A stretch of 64,000 nucleotides of DNA from Cellulomonas sp. SLBN-39 (GTDB taxonomy: Bacteria; Actinomycetota; Actinomycetes; Actinomycetales; Cellulomonadaceae). Numbering within the stretch: position 1 is the stretch's first letter; every line of letters begins with the position of its first letter. The stretch is taken from assembly GCF_006715865.1 (NCBI RefSeq), contig NZ_VFOA01000001.1, positions 2,418,001 through 2,482,000 on the forward strand, given 5' to 3'. Below, in pieces: positions 22,607 to 31,083 of the stretch. The translations under genes and the position numbers were made by a program. The notes under the pieces were generated by a model. That model ran no database searches. It was not told where the DNA came from and worked only from the letters and a program-made list of their open reading frames with translations.

Positions 22607-24670
22607 TCACTCGGACGAGTGACGGACCGTCGGTGCCGCGCCCGCCGCGACGTGCGCCGCGGGCGCCGGTCGTGCCCACAGGAAGCCCTGGGCGCGGTCC
22701 ACCCCGAGGCGTCCGAGGACGGCCGCCGTGGCCTCGTCCTCGACACCCTCCGCCACCACCGTCAGGCTGAACGAGTGCGCCAGGTCGACCATGGCCTGCA
22801 CGACGACCTCGGACCCCTCGCGCGCACGCTCGCCGAGGTCCTGCACGAACAGGCGGTCGATCTTCAGCTCGTCCACCGGCAGGTCCCGCAGCTGCGAGAT
22901 CGACGTCGTCCCGGTGCCGAAGTCGTCGATGGCGACGCGCACGCCCAGCCCCCGCAGCCGGTGCAGCACGGGCACGACCCGCGAGCGGTCCGCGACGATG
23001 GCGGTCTCGGTGATCTCGACCTCCAGCAGGCGCGCCGGCAGGTCGTAGGTCGCCAGCAGGTCCTCGACGGTGTCGACCACCGCCGGCGTGGCCACGTCGT
23101 GGGCCGACAGGTTCACGGCCACCGGCAGGTCGCGGCCCTCGGCGCGCCACACGGCGAGCTGGCGCACGGTCTCCGTCAGCGCGAGCTCGGTCACCTCGTG
23201 GATGAGTCCCGACTGCTCCGCGAGCGGGATGAACGTGCCGGGCGCGAGCACGCCGCGCGTCGGGTGCCGCCAGCGCAGCAGCGCCTCGAAGCCCACGGTG
23301 CGGCCCGACGCCAGCTCGATCTTCGGCTGGTAGTGCATCTCGAGCTGCGCGTGCTCGCTCGCGCTGCCGGGGGCGCCCGTCAGGTCCGCCGAGCGCCCCG
23401 CGGCCTGCGCCTCGATCGCCGCGTGCAGCTCGCCCAGCAGCACCAGGCGGGCCGGCGAGGAGTCGTCCACGTCGGGGGAGTACACCGCGACACCCGTGCG
23501 CTGGTGCTTGGCCACGTACATCGCGATGTCCGCGGTCCGCATGAGGGCCGACGCGTCGCCCGCGTGGTCCGGCAGGCACGCGACGCCGATCGACGTCTCC
23601 ACGTGCAGCGCCATGCCGCCGAGCTCGAACGGCCGGGCGAACAGGCCCCGCACGCGCCGGCCCAGGCGCTCGGCGTTCGCGACCGTGCGCACGTCCGGCA
23701 GCAGGATCGCGAACTCGTCGCCGCCGAGCCGGGCCACGACGTCCTCGTCGCGCAGCGCGCCGCGCAGCCGCTCGGCGACCTGCTCGAGGAGCTCGTCGCC
23801 GTGGTCGTGGCCGAGCGTGTCGTTGATGTCCTTGAACCGGTCGACGTCCAGCAGGATCAGCCCCACGCGGGTGCCGTCGACCTCCGCGCGGGCGATCGTC
23901 TTGCGCATCTGGTCGGCCAGCAGCCGCCGGTTCGGCAGGCCCGTCAGCGAGTCCAGCATGGCCAGGCGGGCGTTCTCCAGCGCGGTGTGCCGCAGCCGCC
24001 GCGACGTGCTGGTCACGATGCGGAACAGCAGCAGCCACAGGACCACCAGGCTCGACGCGACGACCAGCGTGACGTCGCGCACCGCGCGCGCCAGCGTGCG
24101 CTGGTTCGCCGTGTGGTCCAGCACGACCTCCGCGACGCCGACCTGCTCGCCGGGCGCCGCCGCGCCCGCCGACCCCCCGTCCGCCGTCTGCGACGCCTGC
24201 ACCGGCACGTACACGTCCAGCACGGTCGTCTCGGCCGCCGCGCCGGCGGCGCCGCGGCGCACCTCGCGCTGCACGACGGCGTCGGCCGCCCGCCCGCCCA
24301 TGACGGCGTCGAACCGCTGGGCGTGCGGCAGCCCGCTCGTCGTCGTCGGGTCCGAGCTGTGCATCAGGCGCCCGTCCAGGCTCCACAGCCGCAGCTCGAC
24401 GAGCGCGCCGGCGAACCCCGCGGTCTGCGACGTCACCCGTGCGTGCGTCTCGTCGGTGAGCACGCCCGTCACGAATGCGCTGCTGGGGACGCTCCCGGCG
24501 GCGTACCCCGCGACGACCCGCGCGAGCGTCGTGCCGTCCGCGGCGGCCTGCCGCTGCATCTGCGCCGACGTCACGAGGACGAGCGCGACCCCGAGCGCGG
24601 CCATGCCGACGAGGCTCACGACGGCGAAGGTGCGCGTGAAGCTCCTGCGTCGGCGGGACGTTCGGGGCAC
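22607..24670 (-). CDS. Membrane GGDEF-EAL protein (c-di-GMP synthase/phosphodiesterase)
   Basis: A 687-residue protein starting at GTG 24670. One N-terminal helix (FAVVSLVGMAALGVALVLV), an extracellular sensor region of about 140 residues and a second helix (LVVASSLVVLWLLLF) precede the output domains. The GGDEF domain has an intact active site (RLGGDEFAILLPD) and LDVDRFKDINDTLGHDHGD. The EAL domain has FEALLRW, AVNLSAHDV, ETAIV and IDDFGTG, which are the catalytic and metal-binding residues. Both activities are possible. The sensor domain has no family I can name. Proximity to the TasA/SipW operon suggests c-di-GMP control of matrix formation, but that link is inferred. Confidence 0.93.
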   Translation of the reverse strand: MPRTSRRRRSFTRTFAVVSLVGMAALGVALVLVTSAQMQRQAAADGTTLARVVAGYAAGSVPSSAFVTGVLTDETHARVTSQTAGFAGALVELRLWSLDGRLMHSSDPTTTSGLPHAQRFDAVMGGRAADAVVQREVRRGAAGAAAETTVLDVYVPVQASQTADGGSAGAAAPGEQVGVAEVVLDHTANQRTLARAVRDVTLVVASSLVVLWLLLFRIVTSTSRRLRHTALENARLAMLDSLTGLPNRRLLADQMRKTIARAEVDGTRVGLILLDVDRFKDINDTLGHDHGDELLEQVAERLRGALRDEDVVARLGGDEFAILLPDVRTVANAERLGRRVRGLFARPFELGGMALHVETSIGVACLPDHAGDASALMRTADIAMYVAKHQRTGVAVYSPDVDDSSPARLVLLGELHAAIEAQAAGRSADLTGAPGSASEHAQLEMHYQPKIELASGRTVGFEALLRWRHPTRGVLAPGTFIPLAEQSGLIHEVTELALTETVRQLAVWRAEGRDLPVAVNLSAHDVATPAVVDTVEDLLATYDLPARLLEVEITETAIVADRSRVVPVLHRLRGLGVRVAIDDFGTGTTSISQLRDLPVDELKIDRLFVQDLGERAREGSEVVVQAMVDLAHSFSLTVVAEGVEDEATAAVLGRLGVDRAQGFLWARPAPAAHVAAGAAPTVRHSSE

Positions 24671-24871
24671 AGGACCTCGCAGCGTCGGGGTGACGGGCGT
24701 CAGGTCACACTAAGTCGTCCGTCCGGGTGAGCGACACCTCGGCGCGCCGGACAGTTGCCCCGGCCTCACGACGGACGTGCTCGGGCGGGCCGGCGGACCC
24801 CGTCCTCGCGGTGGGAACGCCCGGCGTCCCCACCGTGTTGTGCCCATCGCCACCGACACCAGGAGGACACC

Positions 24872-25291
24872 GTGAGCACCCCCTACCCCGTGCAGAAGTC
24901 CGACGAGCAGTGGTCCGCCGAGCTGGACCCGCAGGAGTTCGCCGTGCTGCGCCGTGCGGGCACCGAGCGCGCCTGGACCGGTGCCCTGCTCGACGAGCGC
25001 CGCGAGGGCGTCTACCGCTGCCGCGCGTGCAGCAACGAGCTGTTCCGGTCCGAGACGAAGTTCGACTCGCACTGCGGGTGGCCGAGCTTCTTCTCCCCGC
25101 TCGCCGGCGACCGCGTCGAGCTGATCACCGACCGCAGCCACGGCATGGTCCGCACCGAGGTGCGCTGCGCCCGCTGCGGCTCGCACCTGGGGCACGTCTT
25201 CGACGACGCGCCCCAGACGCCGACCGGCGACCGGTACTGCATGAACTCCGTCAGCCTGACCTTCGAGCCCCAGCCCGACGACGCCCGCTGA
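24872..25291 (+). CDS. msrB: Peptide-methionine (R)-S-oxide reductase
   Basis: A 139-residue cytoplasmic enzyme that repairs methionine-R-sulfoxide. Two zinc-binding CxxC pairs are present ([10 protein letters not shown] and [16 protein letters not shown]). [10 protein letters not shown] and the catalytic Cys in [11 protein letters not shown] near the C-terminus are intact. GTG 24872 has AGGAGGA six bases upstream. Length is normal. A strong hairpin follows, so it is probably transcribed alone. Confidence 0.96.
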   Translation: MSTPYPVQKSDEQWSAELDPQEFAVLRRAGTERAWTGALLDERREGVYRCRACSNELFRSETKFDSHCGWPSFFSPLAGDRVELITDRSHGMVRTEVRCARCGSHLGHVFDDAPQTPTGDRYCMNSVSLTFEPQPDDAR

Positions 25292-25332
25292 CGACCCGCC
25301 GGGGCGCGACGCGCCGCGGCGGCCCGACACGC

Positions 25333-25366
25333 CACGACCCTGGCGTCCCGACACGCCAGGGTCGTG
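25333..25366 (+). terminator. Terminator hairpin after msrB
   Basis: A perfect 13-bp stem, CACGACCCTGGCG (25333-25345) with 25354-25366, and an 8-base loop lies 41 bases past the msrB stop. Confidence 0.85.
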
Positions 25367-25412
25367 ACGAAACTGTGCTGTTCACCCGCTGCAGTTCGGG
25401 CCCGCCGCTGCC

Positions 25413-25418
25413 GATAAT
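25413..25418 (+). promoter_or_regulatory. -10 box placing the NERD-gene transcript start at its GTG
   Basis: GATAAT is close to the consensus -10 and ends six bases before GTG 25425. There is no usable ribosome-binding site, so the transcript is likely leaderless. A -35 at the right spacing is weak (TGCAGT, 25390-25395). Confidence 0.45.
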
Positions 25419-25424
25419 GCGGAG

Positions 25425-26159
25425 GTGGAGGAGGTGCTGACGGTCCGACGATGGCGACGCTACGGCGCCGACCGGTTGTACGTGACCCTCGAGACGGGTG
25501 CGGCCCTGGGGTCCGTGGACCTGCAGTCCGGCGAGGTCACGGTCGAGGACCCGCTGCTGGAGGCCGGTGTGCGGCGCGCCGCGCAGGCGTACCTGCGCAA
25601 GGACGTCGCCGAGCTGGTCCTGACCGTCGAGCAGCCCCTCGGCTCGCTCGACACCTTCGAGACCGACCCCGTGCCGCGCACCGGCGAGAGCACCGGCTCG
25701 GTCGCCGCCCGGCTGGACCGGCTCGCCGAGGAGGGCTGGCAGGTCCTGCACGACGTGCCGCTGGGCCGCCAGGGCACCGTCGTCGAGCACCTGCTCGTCG
25801 GCCCCGGGGGCATCCTCACCGTCGCCGAGCGGCGGCACCCCGAGCAGAGCGTCACCGTCTCCGGGCGCTCCATGCGCGTGGACGGCCGGGCCGTGGCGCA
25901 CCTGCGCGACGCGCGCCTGGAGGCGTCCCGCGTCCAGGGGCTGCTGCAGGCCGCGGGCTGCGCAGGCGTCACCGTGCGGGCCGTCCTGGTCATCCACGCC
26001 ATGCTCGACCGCGACCCCGACGCCCCCGCGCAGGACGCCCTGGTGCTGTCCCGCCACGAGGTGCCCGGGGCGTTCCGGGCGATGCCGGTGCGCCTGGAGC
26101 CCGCGCGGGTCTCGGCGATCGCGCAGGTGGCCCGGCGCCGCCGCACCTGGGCGCACTGA
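25425..26159 (+). CDS. NERD-domain (nuclease-related) protein
   Basis: A 244-residue soluble protein. Residues about 95-200 match the NERD domain: GWQVLHDVPLGRQGTVVEHL, then LVGPGGILTVAERRHPEQSV, a beta core, and VRAVLVIHA. NERD is a PD-(D/E)XK-like nuclease fold; the G..VEHLLV.PGGI segment carries the conserved Glu. The first 90 residues are a separate domain of unknown type (VTLETGAALGSVDLQSGEVT). Its role is unknown; DNA processing is only a family-level guess. GTG 25425 is chosen because the -10 box puts the transcript start there; GTG 25434 is an alternative. Confidence 0.78.
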   Translation: MEEVLTVRRWRRYGADRLYVTLETGAALGSVDLQSGEVTVEDPLLEAGVRRAAQAYLRKDVAELVLTVEQPLGSLDTFETDPVPRTGESTGSVAARLDRLAEEGWQVLHDVPLGRQGTVVEHLLVGPGGILTVAERRHPEQSVTVSGRSMRVDGRAVAHLRDARLEASRVQGLLQAAGCAGVTVRAVLVIHAMLDRDPDAPAQDALVLSRHEVPGAFRAMPVRLEPARVSAIAQVARRRRTWAH

Positions 26160-26295
26160 CCGGACCCGCCCGCCGGGCCCGTTCCTCGGACCCGACGCGC
26201 CGGGTCCGCCGTGCCCGACCCGGTGCACGGGATCCGCTGCGCCCGGCCCGGCGCGGGCGATGCGCAGCCGGTGCCCGCTGGGCCAGGATGAGCCC

Positions 26296-26739
26296 ATGAC
26301 CACGGACCCGTTGCTGCGCGTCGAGCAGGAGCTCGGGCTGTTCATGCGCCGGGCCCGTGCGGCCTCCGCCCACCTCGCGCGGGACATCCACCCCGACCTC
26401 GACGCCGGCGCGTACACGCTGCTGACGACGGTGGCCGCGACCCCCGGCATCCGGGCCTCCGACCTCGCCGGGCACCTGGGCGTCGGCCGCGGCACCATGT
26501 CGCGTCAGCTGGCGCGCCTCGAGCAGCTCGGTCTGATCGCGCGGGGCACGGACCCCCTCGACTCGCGCAACCACCCGCTGGGCCTCACCGAGGAGGGCGC
26601 CCGTCGGCTCGCGCACGCGAAGAAGGCGCGCCACGCGTTCTTCGCGACGTCCCTCGGGCACTGGGGCGAGCCCGACCTTGCCGCGCTCGCCGACCTGCTG
26701 GGTCGTCTCAACTCCGACATCGGCCGGCTGCCGCGCTGA
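26296..26739 (+). CDS. MarR-family transcriptional regulator
   Basis: A 147-residue winged-helix regulator: GAYTLLTTVAATPGIRASDL, then LAGHLGVGRGTMSRQLARLE (recognition helix) and a wing around GTDPLDSRNHPLGLTEEG. Flanking helices form the dimer interface. It is convergent with a DHA2 drug exporter gene, whose promoter carries two copies of a GTTGCnTCGGG-type site, so this protein is the likely repressor of the pump. No signal-sensing cysteine is present. ATG 26296 has AGGA upstream. Confidence 0.9.
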   Translation: MTTDPLLRVEQELGLFMRRARAASAHLARDIHPDLDAGAYTLLTTVAATPGIRASDLAGHLGVGRGTMSRQLARLEQLGLIARGTDPLDSRNHPLGLTEEGARRLAHAKKARHAFFATSLGHWGEPDLAALADLLGRLNSDIGRLPR

Positions 26740-26740
26740 G

Positions 26741-26771
26741 GCGTCGGCGGGCCGGGCGGGCCCGCCGACGC
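26741..26771. terminator. Bidirectional terminator hairpin
   Basis: A perfect 13-bp stem (GCGTCGGCGGGCC at 26741-26753 with 26759-26771) and a 5-base loop fill the 33-base gap between marR and the convergent exporter gene. Confidence 0.85.
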
Positions 26772-26772
26772 G

Positions 26773-28380
26773 TCAGGCGGTCGCCGGGGCGTCCTGCTCG
26801 TCGAGCAGACGGTCGAGGTTGGACCGGTCGCCCAGCGGCACCTCGCGCAGCAGCAGGACGGCCACCAGCGCGAGCAGCGCGACGGGCGCACCCACGAGGA
26901 ACAGCTCGGCCACCCCCACGCCGAACGCGTGCTCGACGACCGTGCGCACCGGCCCCGGCAGCGTCGCCAGGTCCGGCAGGCTGCTCGCGCCCGACCCGGT
27001 GGAACCCAGCGCCCCCGGGTCCACGCCGATGCCCGCGAGCCCGTCCGCGGTGAGCGTGCCCACCCGTGACGACAGCAGCGCACCGAGCGCGGACACCCCG
27101 ATCGTGCCGCCGAGGGTGCGGAAGAACGCGACCATCGCCGTGCCCGCGCCCACGTCGCGCAGCGGCAGGGTGTTCTGCGCGGCCAGCACGAGGTTCTGCA
27201 TCAGCATGCCCACGCCCACGCCGGTGACCAGCAGGTAGGCGCCGACGACGACGAACGACGTCGTCTCGTCGATGGTGCCCATGAGCCCGAGCCCCGCGAC
27301 CAGCAGCACGGCACCGGCCACCATGAACCGCTTGTACCGCCCGGTGACGGAGATCGCCCGCCCCGACAGCGTCGACGACAGCAGCATCCCCACGACCATC
27401 GGGACGGTCAGCAGGCCGGACTCGGTGGGCGTGCGGCCCCGCGCGAGCTGCATGTACTGGCTGAGGAACACCTGCGTGCCGAACAGCGCCACGCCCACCG
27501 CGACGGACGCGACCACGGCCAGCACGACCGTGCGGTTGCGGAACAGCCCCAGCGGGATGATCGGCTCGGCCGCCCGGCGCTCCACGAGCACGGTGACGAC
27601 GAGCAGCGCGACCGCGCCGCCGAGCATCGCCGCGCTCGGCCAGGACGCCCGGTCGAACGAGGACCCGGCGAACGTGACCCACAGCAGCAGCAGCGTCACG
27701 CCCGCGGACAGCAGCACCGCGCCCGCCCAGTCGATCCGCACCGTGCGGCGGGCGACGGCCGGCAGGCGCAGCGTGCGCTGGAGGACCACGATCGCGGCGA
27801 TCGCGAACGGCAGGCCGATGAAGAAGTTCCACCGCCACCCCGCCGTGTCGGTGATGACGCCGCCGATCAGCGGCCCGCCGACCATGCCGACGCCCATGAC
27901 GGCGCCCATGAGGCCCATGTACCGACCGCGCTCGCGGGGGCTGATGATGTCCGCGATCAGCACGGTGCCGAGGGCGGTGAGTCCGCCGGCGCCGATGCCC
28001 TGCAGCGCACGCATCCCGATGAGCATCGAGGTGCTGTGCGCGAGGCCGGCGAGCGCGGCGGAGACCACGGACACGACGAGCGCGACCTGGATGAGCAGCT
28101 TGCGGTCGACGAGGTCCGCGAGCTTGCCCCACAGCGGCGTGGAGACCGTCGTCGTGAGGAGGGTGGCGGTGACGACCCAGGTGAACGCGGACTGCGAACC
28201 GCCGAGGTCGGTGATGATCCGCGGCAGCGACGACGACACGACGCTCGTCGCGAGGATCGAGACGAACATGCCGAGGAGGATCCCGGAGAGCGCCTCGAGG
28301 ACCTCGCGGTGCGACATGCGCGGCGCCGGTGCGGCGGGGGCGGCGTCGTCGACGGGCGGACGGGTGGGGACGGTGGTCAT
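26773..28380 (-). CDS. DHA2-family drug:H+ antiporter (14-TM MFS)
   Basis: A 535-residue exporter of the EmrB/QacA group. It contains about 14 hydrophobic helices. Motif A appears as WGKLADLVDRKLL and motif C as GPLIGGVITDTAGWRWNFF, both typical of antiporters. It likely extrudes cationic dyes, antibiotics or biocides; the substrate is not predictable. ATG 28380 is the first of the open reading. Two related 15-base sites lie 84-126 bases upstream, matching a MarR-type operator, and the candidate regulator is the convergent gene at 26296-26739. Confidence 0.92.
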   Translation of the reverse strand: MTTVPTRPPVDDAAPAAPAPRMSHREVLEALSGILLGMFVSILATSVVSSSLPRIITDLGGSQSAFTWVVTATLLTTTVSTPLWGKLADLVDRKLLIQVALVVSVVSAALAGLAHSTSMLIGMRALQGIGAGGLTALGTVLIADIISPRERGRYMGLMGAVMGVGMVGGPLIGGVITDTAGWRWNFFIGLPFAIAAIVVLQRTLRLPAVARRTVRIDWAGAVLLSAGVTLLLLWVTFAGSSFDRASWPSAAMLGGAVALLVVTVLVERRAAEPIIPLGLFRNRTVVLAVVASVAVGVALFGTQVFLSQYMQLARGRTPTESGLLTVPMVVGMLLSSTLSGRAISVTGRYKRFMVAGAVLLVAGLGLMGTIDETTSFVVVGAYLLVTGVGVGMLMQNLVLAAQNTLPLRDVGAGTAMVAFFRTLGGTIGVSALGALLSSRVGTLTADGLAGIGVDPGALGSTGSGASSLPDLATLPGPVRTVVEHAFGVGVAELFLVGAPVALLALVAVLLLREVPLGDRSNLDRLLDEQDAPATA

Positions 28381-28463
28381 GGCAGGGCTCGCTTCCGGAC
28401 GGGGAGGGGGCTCGACCGGGCGTCGTCGACGGTCGGGAGCGGCGGGCGCGGGCGCCCGAGACT

Positions 28464-28506
28464 GTTGCTTCGGGCAACGCTACGTCAGGTCTTTACCCGA
28501 GGCAAC
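28464..28506 (-). promoter_or_regulatory. Paired MarR-type operator sites upstream of the exporter
   Basis: GTTGC-TTCGG-GCAAC (28464-28478) is a perfect inverted repeat. TTTACCCGAGGCAAC (28492-28506), read on the other strand as GTTGCCTCGGGTAAA, is the same motif. The centre-to-centre distance is 28 bases. The sequence lies in the promoter region of the DHA2 exporter. Confidence 0.55.
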
Positions 28507-28602
28507 CGTTCGGCCGGGTGAGGAACGGTGAGGTGCGTCGCACCCCGCCCGGACGACGCCCACGGCGGCCCCCACGACGGCCCCCACGACGGCACGACGC
28601 GA

Positions 28603-28637
28603 CGACGCCCGCCGCACCAGGGGCGCGACGGGCGTCG
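28603..28637 (-). terminator. Terminator-like hairpin after the sugar porter
   Basis: CGACGCCCG (28603-28611) pairs with CGGGCGTCG (28629-28637), with three further pairs inside after a mismatch. It lies 11 bases past the sugar porter stop on the minus strand. Confidence 0.65.
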
Positions 28638-28647
28638 GGGTGCGCGG

Positions 28648-30084
28648 TCAGCCGCGGCCGCGCCGGTGCACCTGCAGGCCCTCCATGTCCTCCAGCTCCA
28701 CGCCCTTCGTCTCCGGCACCTTCGTCAGGACGAACACGAACGACAGCGCCGCGAACGCCGCGTACATCAGGTACGGCGCCGTGGCGCCGAACCGGGCGAG
28801 CATCTCCGGGAACGACAGCGTGATGAGGAAGTTGGCGACCCACTGCGCCGACGCCGCCACGCCGAGGGCGGCGGCGCGGATCCGGTTGGGGAACATCTCG
28901 CCGAGCAGGACCCACACCAGCGGGCCCCACGTGGCGCCGAAGAACACGACGAACGCGTTCGCCGCGACGAGCGCGACCACGCCCCACGCACCGCCCAGCG
29001 TGAGCTCCTCGCCCGTCCCGGTCGACTGGGTGAACGCGAGCGCCATCGTGCCGAGCGCGACCGTCATCCCCGCCGAGCCGGCGAGCAGCATCGGGCGCCG
29101 GCCCACCCGGTCGACGAGGGCGATCGCGACCAGCGTCACCACGACGTTCGTCACCGCCGTGATCGTGGAGAACGTGAAGGACTGCTCCTCGGCGAACCCG
29201 ACGGCCTGCCACAGCGTCGTGGAGTAGTAGAAGATCACGTTGATCCCGACGAACTGCTGGAAGACCGACAGCAGGATGCCGACCCAGACCACCGGCAGCA
29301 GGCCCAGCACCGGCCCGCGCAGGCTGGCCTGCTGCGCCACCTGCTCGTCCTGGCGGATGGTGCGCTCGATCTGCTGCACGCGCGCCTCGGGGTCCTCGTC
29401 CGGCCCCAGGACGTCGCGCAGCACGTCGACGGCCTCGTCGCGGCGGCCGGTGGCCACCAGGTACCGGGGGGACTCGGGGATGCGCAGCGCGAGCACCCCG
29501 TACACGACCGCGGGCACGGCGCACACGAGGAACATCCACCGCCACGCCTCGAGCCCCAGCCACAGCGTCTCGGCCGCCCCGCCGGCGGTGACGGCCAGCA
29601 GCTGGTCGGACAGCAGCGCGGCGAAGATGCCCAGCGTGATCGCGAGCTGCTGCAGCGACCCGAGGCGCCCGCGGATCGCGGCCGGCGCGATCTCGGCGAT
29701 GTAGGCGGGGGCGATGACCGACGCGATGCCGATGCCGACGCCGGCCATCACGCGCCACAGGGCCAGGTCCCAGGCGCTGAAGGCGAGGCCCGACAGGATC
29801 GAGGACACGAAGAACAGGACGGCGCCGAGCACCATCACCCGCGTGCGGCCCCACCGGTCGGACAGGTGCCCCCCGACCCACGCGCCCACGGCCGAGCCGA
29901 GCAGCGCGACCGCCACGACGAGGCCCGTGACGACGCCCGACAGCGCGAACTGCCCCTGCACCGCCTGGACGGCGCCGTTGATCACCGACGAGTCGAACCC
30001 GAACAGGAACCCTCCGACGGCCGCGGCCACCGCCAGGCCGACCGCCCTGCCCCGGTACCGGCCGGGCGCCCCTGCATCGGACAT
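28648..30084 (-). CDS. Sugar porter (MFS, XylE/GlcP-type sugar:H+ symporter)
   Basis: A 478-residue, 12-helix sugar importer. Signature motifs are GFLFGFDSSVINGAV (helix 1), GGHLSDRWGRTRV (RxGRR-like loop 2-3), YIAEIAPAAIRGRLGSLQQL (PESP-region partner), RIPESPRYLVATGR, QQFVGINVIFYYS (substrate-binding helix 7) and VDRVGRRPM with the C-terminal PETKGVELEDM. ATG 30084 has GGAGGTGG upstream. The best guess is a monosaccharide such as glucose or xylose. No linked catabolic gene fixes the substrate. Confidence 0.93.
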   Translation of the reverse strand: MSDAGAPGRYRGRAVGLAVAAAVGGFLFGFDSSVINGAVQAVQGQFALSGVVTGLVVAVALLGSAVGAWVGGHLSDRWGRTRVMVLGAVLFFVSSILSGLAFSAWDLALWRVMAGVGIGIASVIAPAYIAEIAPAAIRGRLGSLQQLAITLGIFAALLSDQLLAVTAGGAAETLWLGLEAWRWMFLVCAVPAVVYGVLALRIPESPRYLVATGRRDEAVDVLRDVLGPDEDPEARVQQIERTIRQDEQVAQQASLRGPVLGLLPVVWVGILLSVFQQFVGINVIFYYSTTLWQAVGFAEEQSFTFSTITAVTNVVVTLVAIALVDRVGRRPMLLAGSAGMTVALGTMALAFTQSTGTGEELTLGGAWGVVALVAANAFVVFFGATWGPLVWVLLGEMFPNRIRAAALGVAASAQWVANFLITLSFPEMLARFGATAPYLMYAAFAALSFVFVLTKVPETKGVELEDMEGLQVHRRGRG

Positions 30085-30245
30085 CGATCCACCTCCGTGT
30101 CGTCCCTGGTCCTGCACCCGTCCGTCCTGCGGCGGGCCCGACCACCTTCGCCCCGGTGCGCGGGGTCCGCACGCGGGGCGGGCGTGACGTGGGTCGCGGC
30201 AGGGCGCAGGTGCGCCGCGTCGGAGGTCGGGGGCATCATCGCCGG

Positions 30246-30890
30246 ATGACGACAGACGACTCGCGCGCGGGCGGGCGCCCGCACCGTCCCGTGCTGCGCG
30301 ACCCGGCGGCGATGGCCGCCGTGCCCGGCCCGGACCCGGTCCTGCGCGAGGAGGTGGCGCACACCACGGCGGCCGCGCTCGTGCGCGCCGGCCGGCAGGC
30401 GCAGGACCCGGACGTCGTCGCCCGGCTGGTCGCGCTCGTCGAGACCGAGGGGCTCGACGTGGTCGCCGAGCTGTGGTCGGACAGCCCCGCCGGCACCCTC
30501 CCGGGCGCGCTGTGGCGGCTGTACCTGCTGCGCGAGTGGGTGGTCCGCGACCCCCAGGTGGTCGCCGACCGGTACCGCCAGGGGGTGGCCGCGGCGCCCG
30601 TGCACGACGCGGTCGCGGGCGTCGTGAGCCCGCCCGGGCCGGCGGACGTGCGCGCGGTCGCCGACGCCGTGCTCTCCGGGGTCTACACCGGCGACCTCGC
30701 GGTGGCGCTCGAGCGCGCCGCGGCGTTCTGCCAGGTGCTGGCCACCGGGACCGCCTTCGACGCCGACCACCTCGACGTGCTCGACCCCGGTGCTGCGCGC
30801 CGCACGACGCGGGGCGCGGCGTCGCTCGTGCGCACCGCCGAGGAGCTGGCGGAGGCCGCCCACCTCTGGCGCGCCGACCGGCTCGTCTGA
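30246..30890 (+). CDS. Hypothetical protein
   Basis: A 214-residue, alpha-helical soluble protein from ATG 30246. The segment ELWSDSPAGTLPGALWRLYL, then LREWVVRDPQVVADRYRQGV, is strongly conserved-looking and amphipathic. I do not recognise a named family or catalytic motif. No signal peptide. It is divergent from the sugar porter and has a candidate structured RNA 65 bases downstream. No function is proposed. Confidence 0.7.
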   Translation: MTTDDSRAGGRPHRPVLRDPAAMAAVPGPDPVLREEVAHTTAAALVRAGRQAQDPDVVARLVALVETEGLDVVAELWSDSPAGTLPGALWRLYLLREWVVRDPQVVADRYRQGVAAAPVHDAVAGVVSPPGPADVRAVADAVLSGVYTGDLAVALERAAAFCQVLATGTAFDADHLDVLDPGAARRTTRGAASLVRTAEELAEAAHLWRADRLV

Positions 30891-30955
30891 CCGGCCGGCC
30901 CCGCCCTCGCGTCCGGCCGCCCCGTCCGGCCCTCGGCACGGAGGGCCCCGGCGCG

Positions 30956-30961
30956 TAGACT
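30956..30961 (+). promoter_or_regulatory. -10 box of the 31.0 kb RNA candidate
   Basis: TAGACT fits the actinobacterial TAnnnT consensus and ends six bases before the first base of the outer stem at 30968. I see no good -35 at the matching distance. Confidence 0.45.
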
Positions 30962-30967
30962 GGTGCC

Positions 30968-31050
30968 GACGCCGGGCCGCGGTAGCCCCGGGCTCCATCA
31001 CCAGCCGCTTCGAGCGGCCACGCGCCGAGAGGCGCTCCCGGCCCGGCGTC
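30968..31050 (+). ncRNA. Candidate four-way-junction RNA upstream of the phosphate transporter operon
   Basis: An 83-base segment folds into a compact cloverleaf-like shape by perfect complementarity. The outer stem is 11 bp, GACGCCGGGCC (30968-30978) with GGCCCGGCGTC (31040-31050). Inside lie three hairpins: GG-U-AGCC with GGCU-CC (30981-30996), GCCGCT-TCG-AGCGGC (31004-31018) and GCGCC-GAGA-GGCGC (31022-31035), the last with a GNRA tetraloop. A TAGACT -10 box would start transcription at its 5' edge. It is not a tRNA: arm lengths and conserved loop bases do not fit. It may be a 5' leader element of the DUF47-pit mRNA, 266 bases away, or an independent RNA. I know of no matching family. Confidence 0.5.
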
Positions 31051-31083
31051 GCCCCACCTCCGGCAGCCCCGCCGCGCTGCCGC

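Noticed and set aside
30968..31050. tRNA gene
   Set aside because: The cloverleaf-like outline is suggestive, but the 11-bp closing stem, the lack of a GTTCRANYC T-loop and the wrong arm lengths rule out a tRNA.
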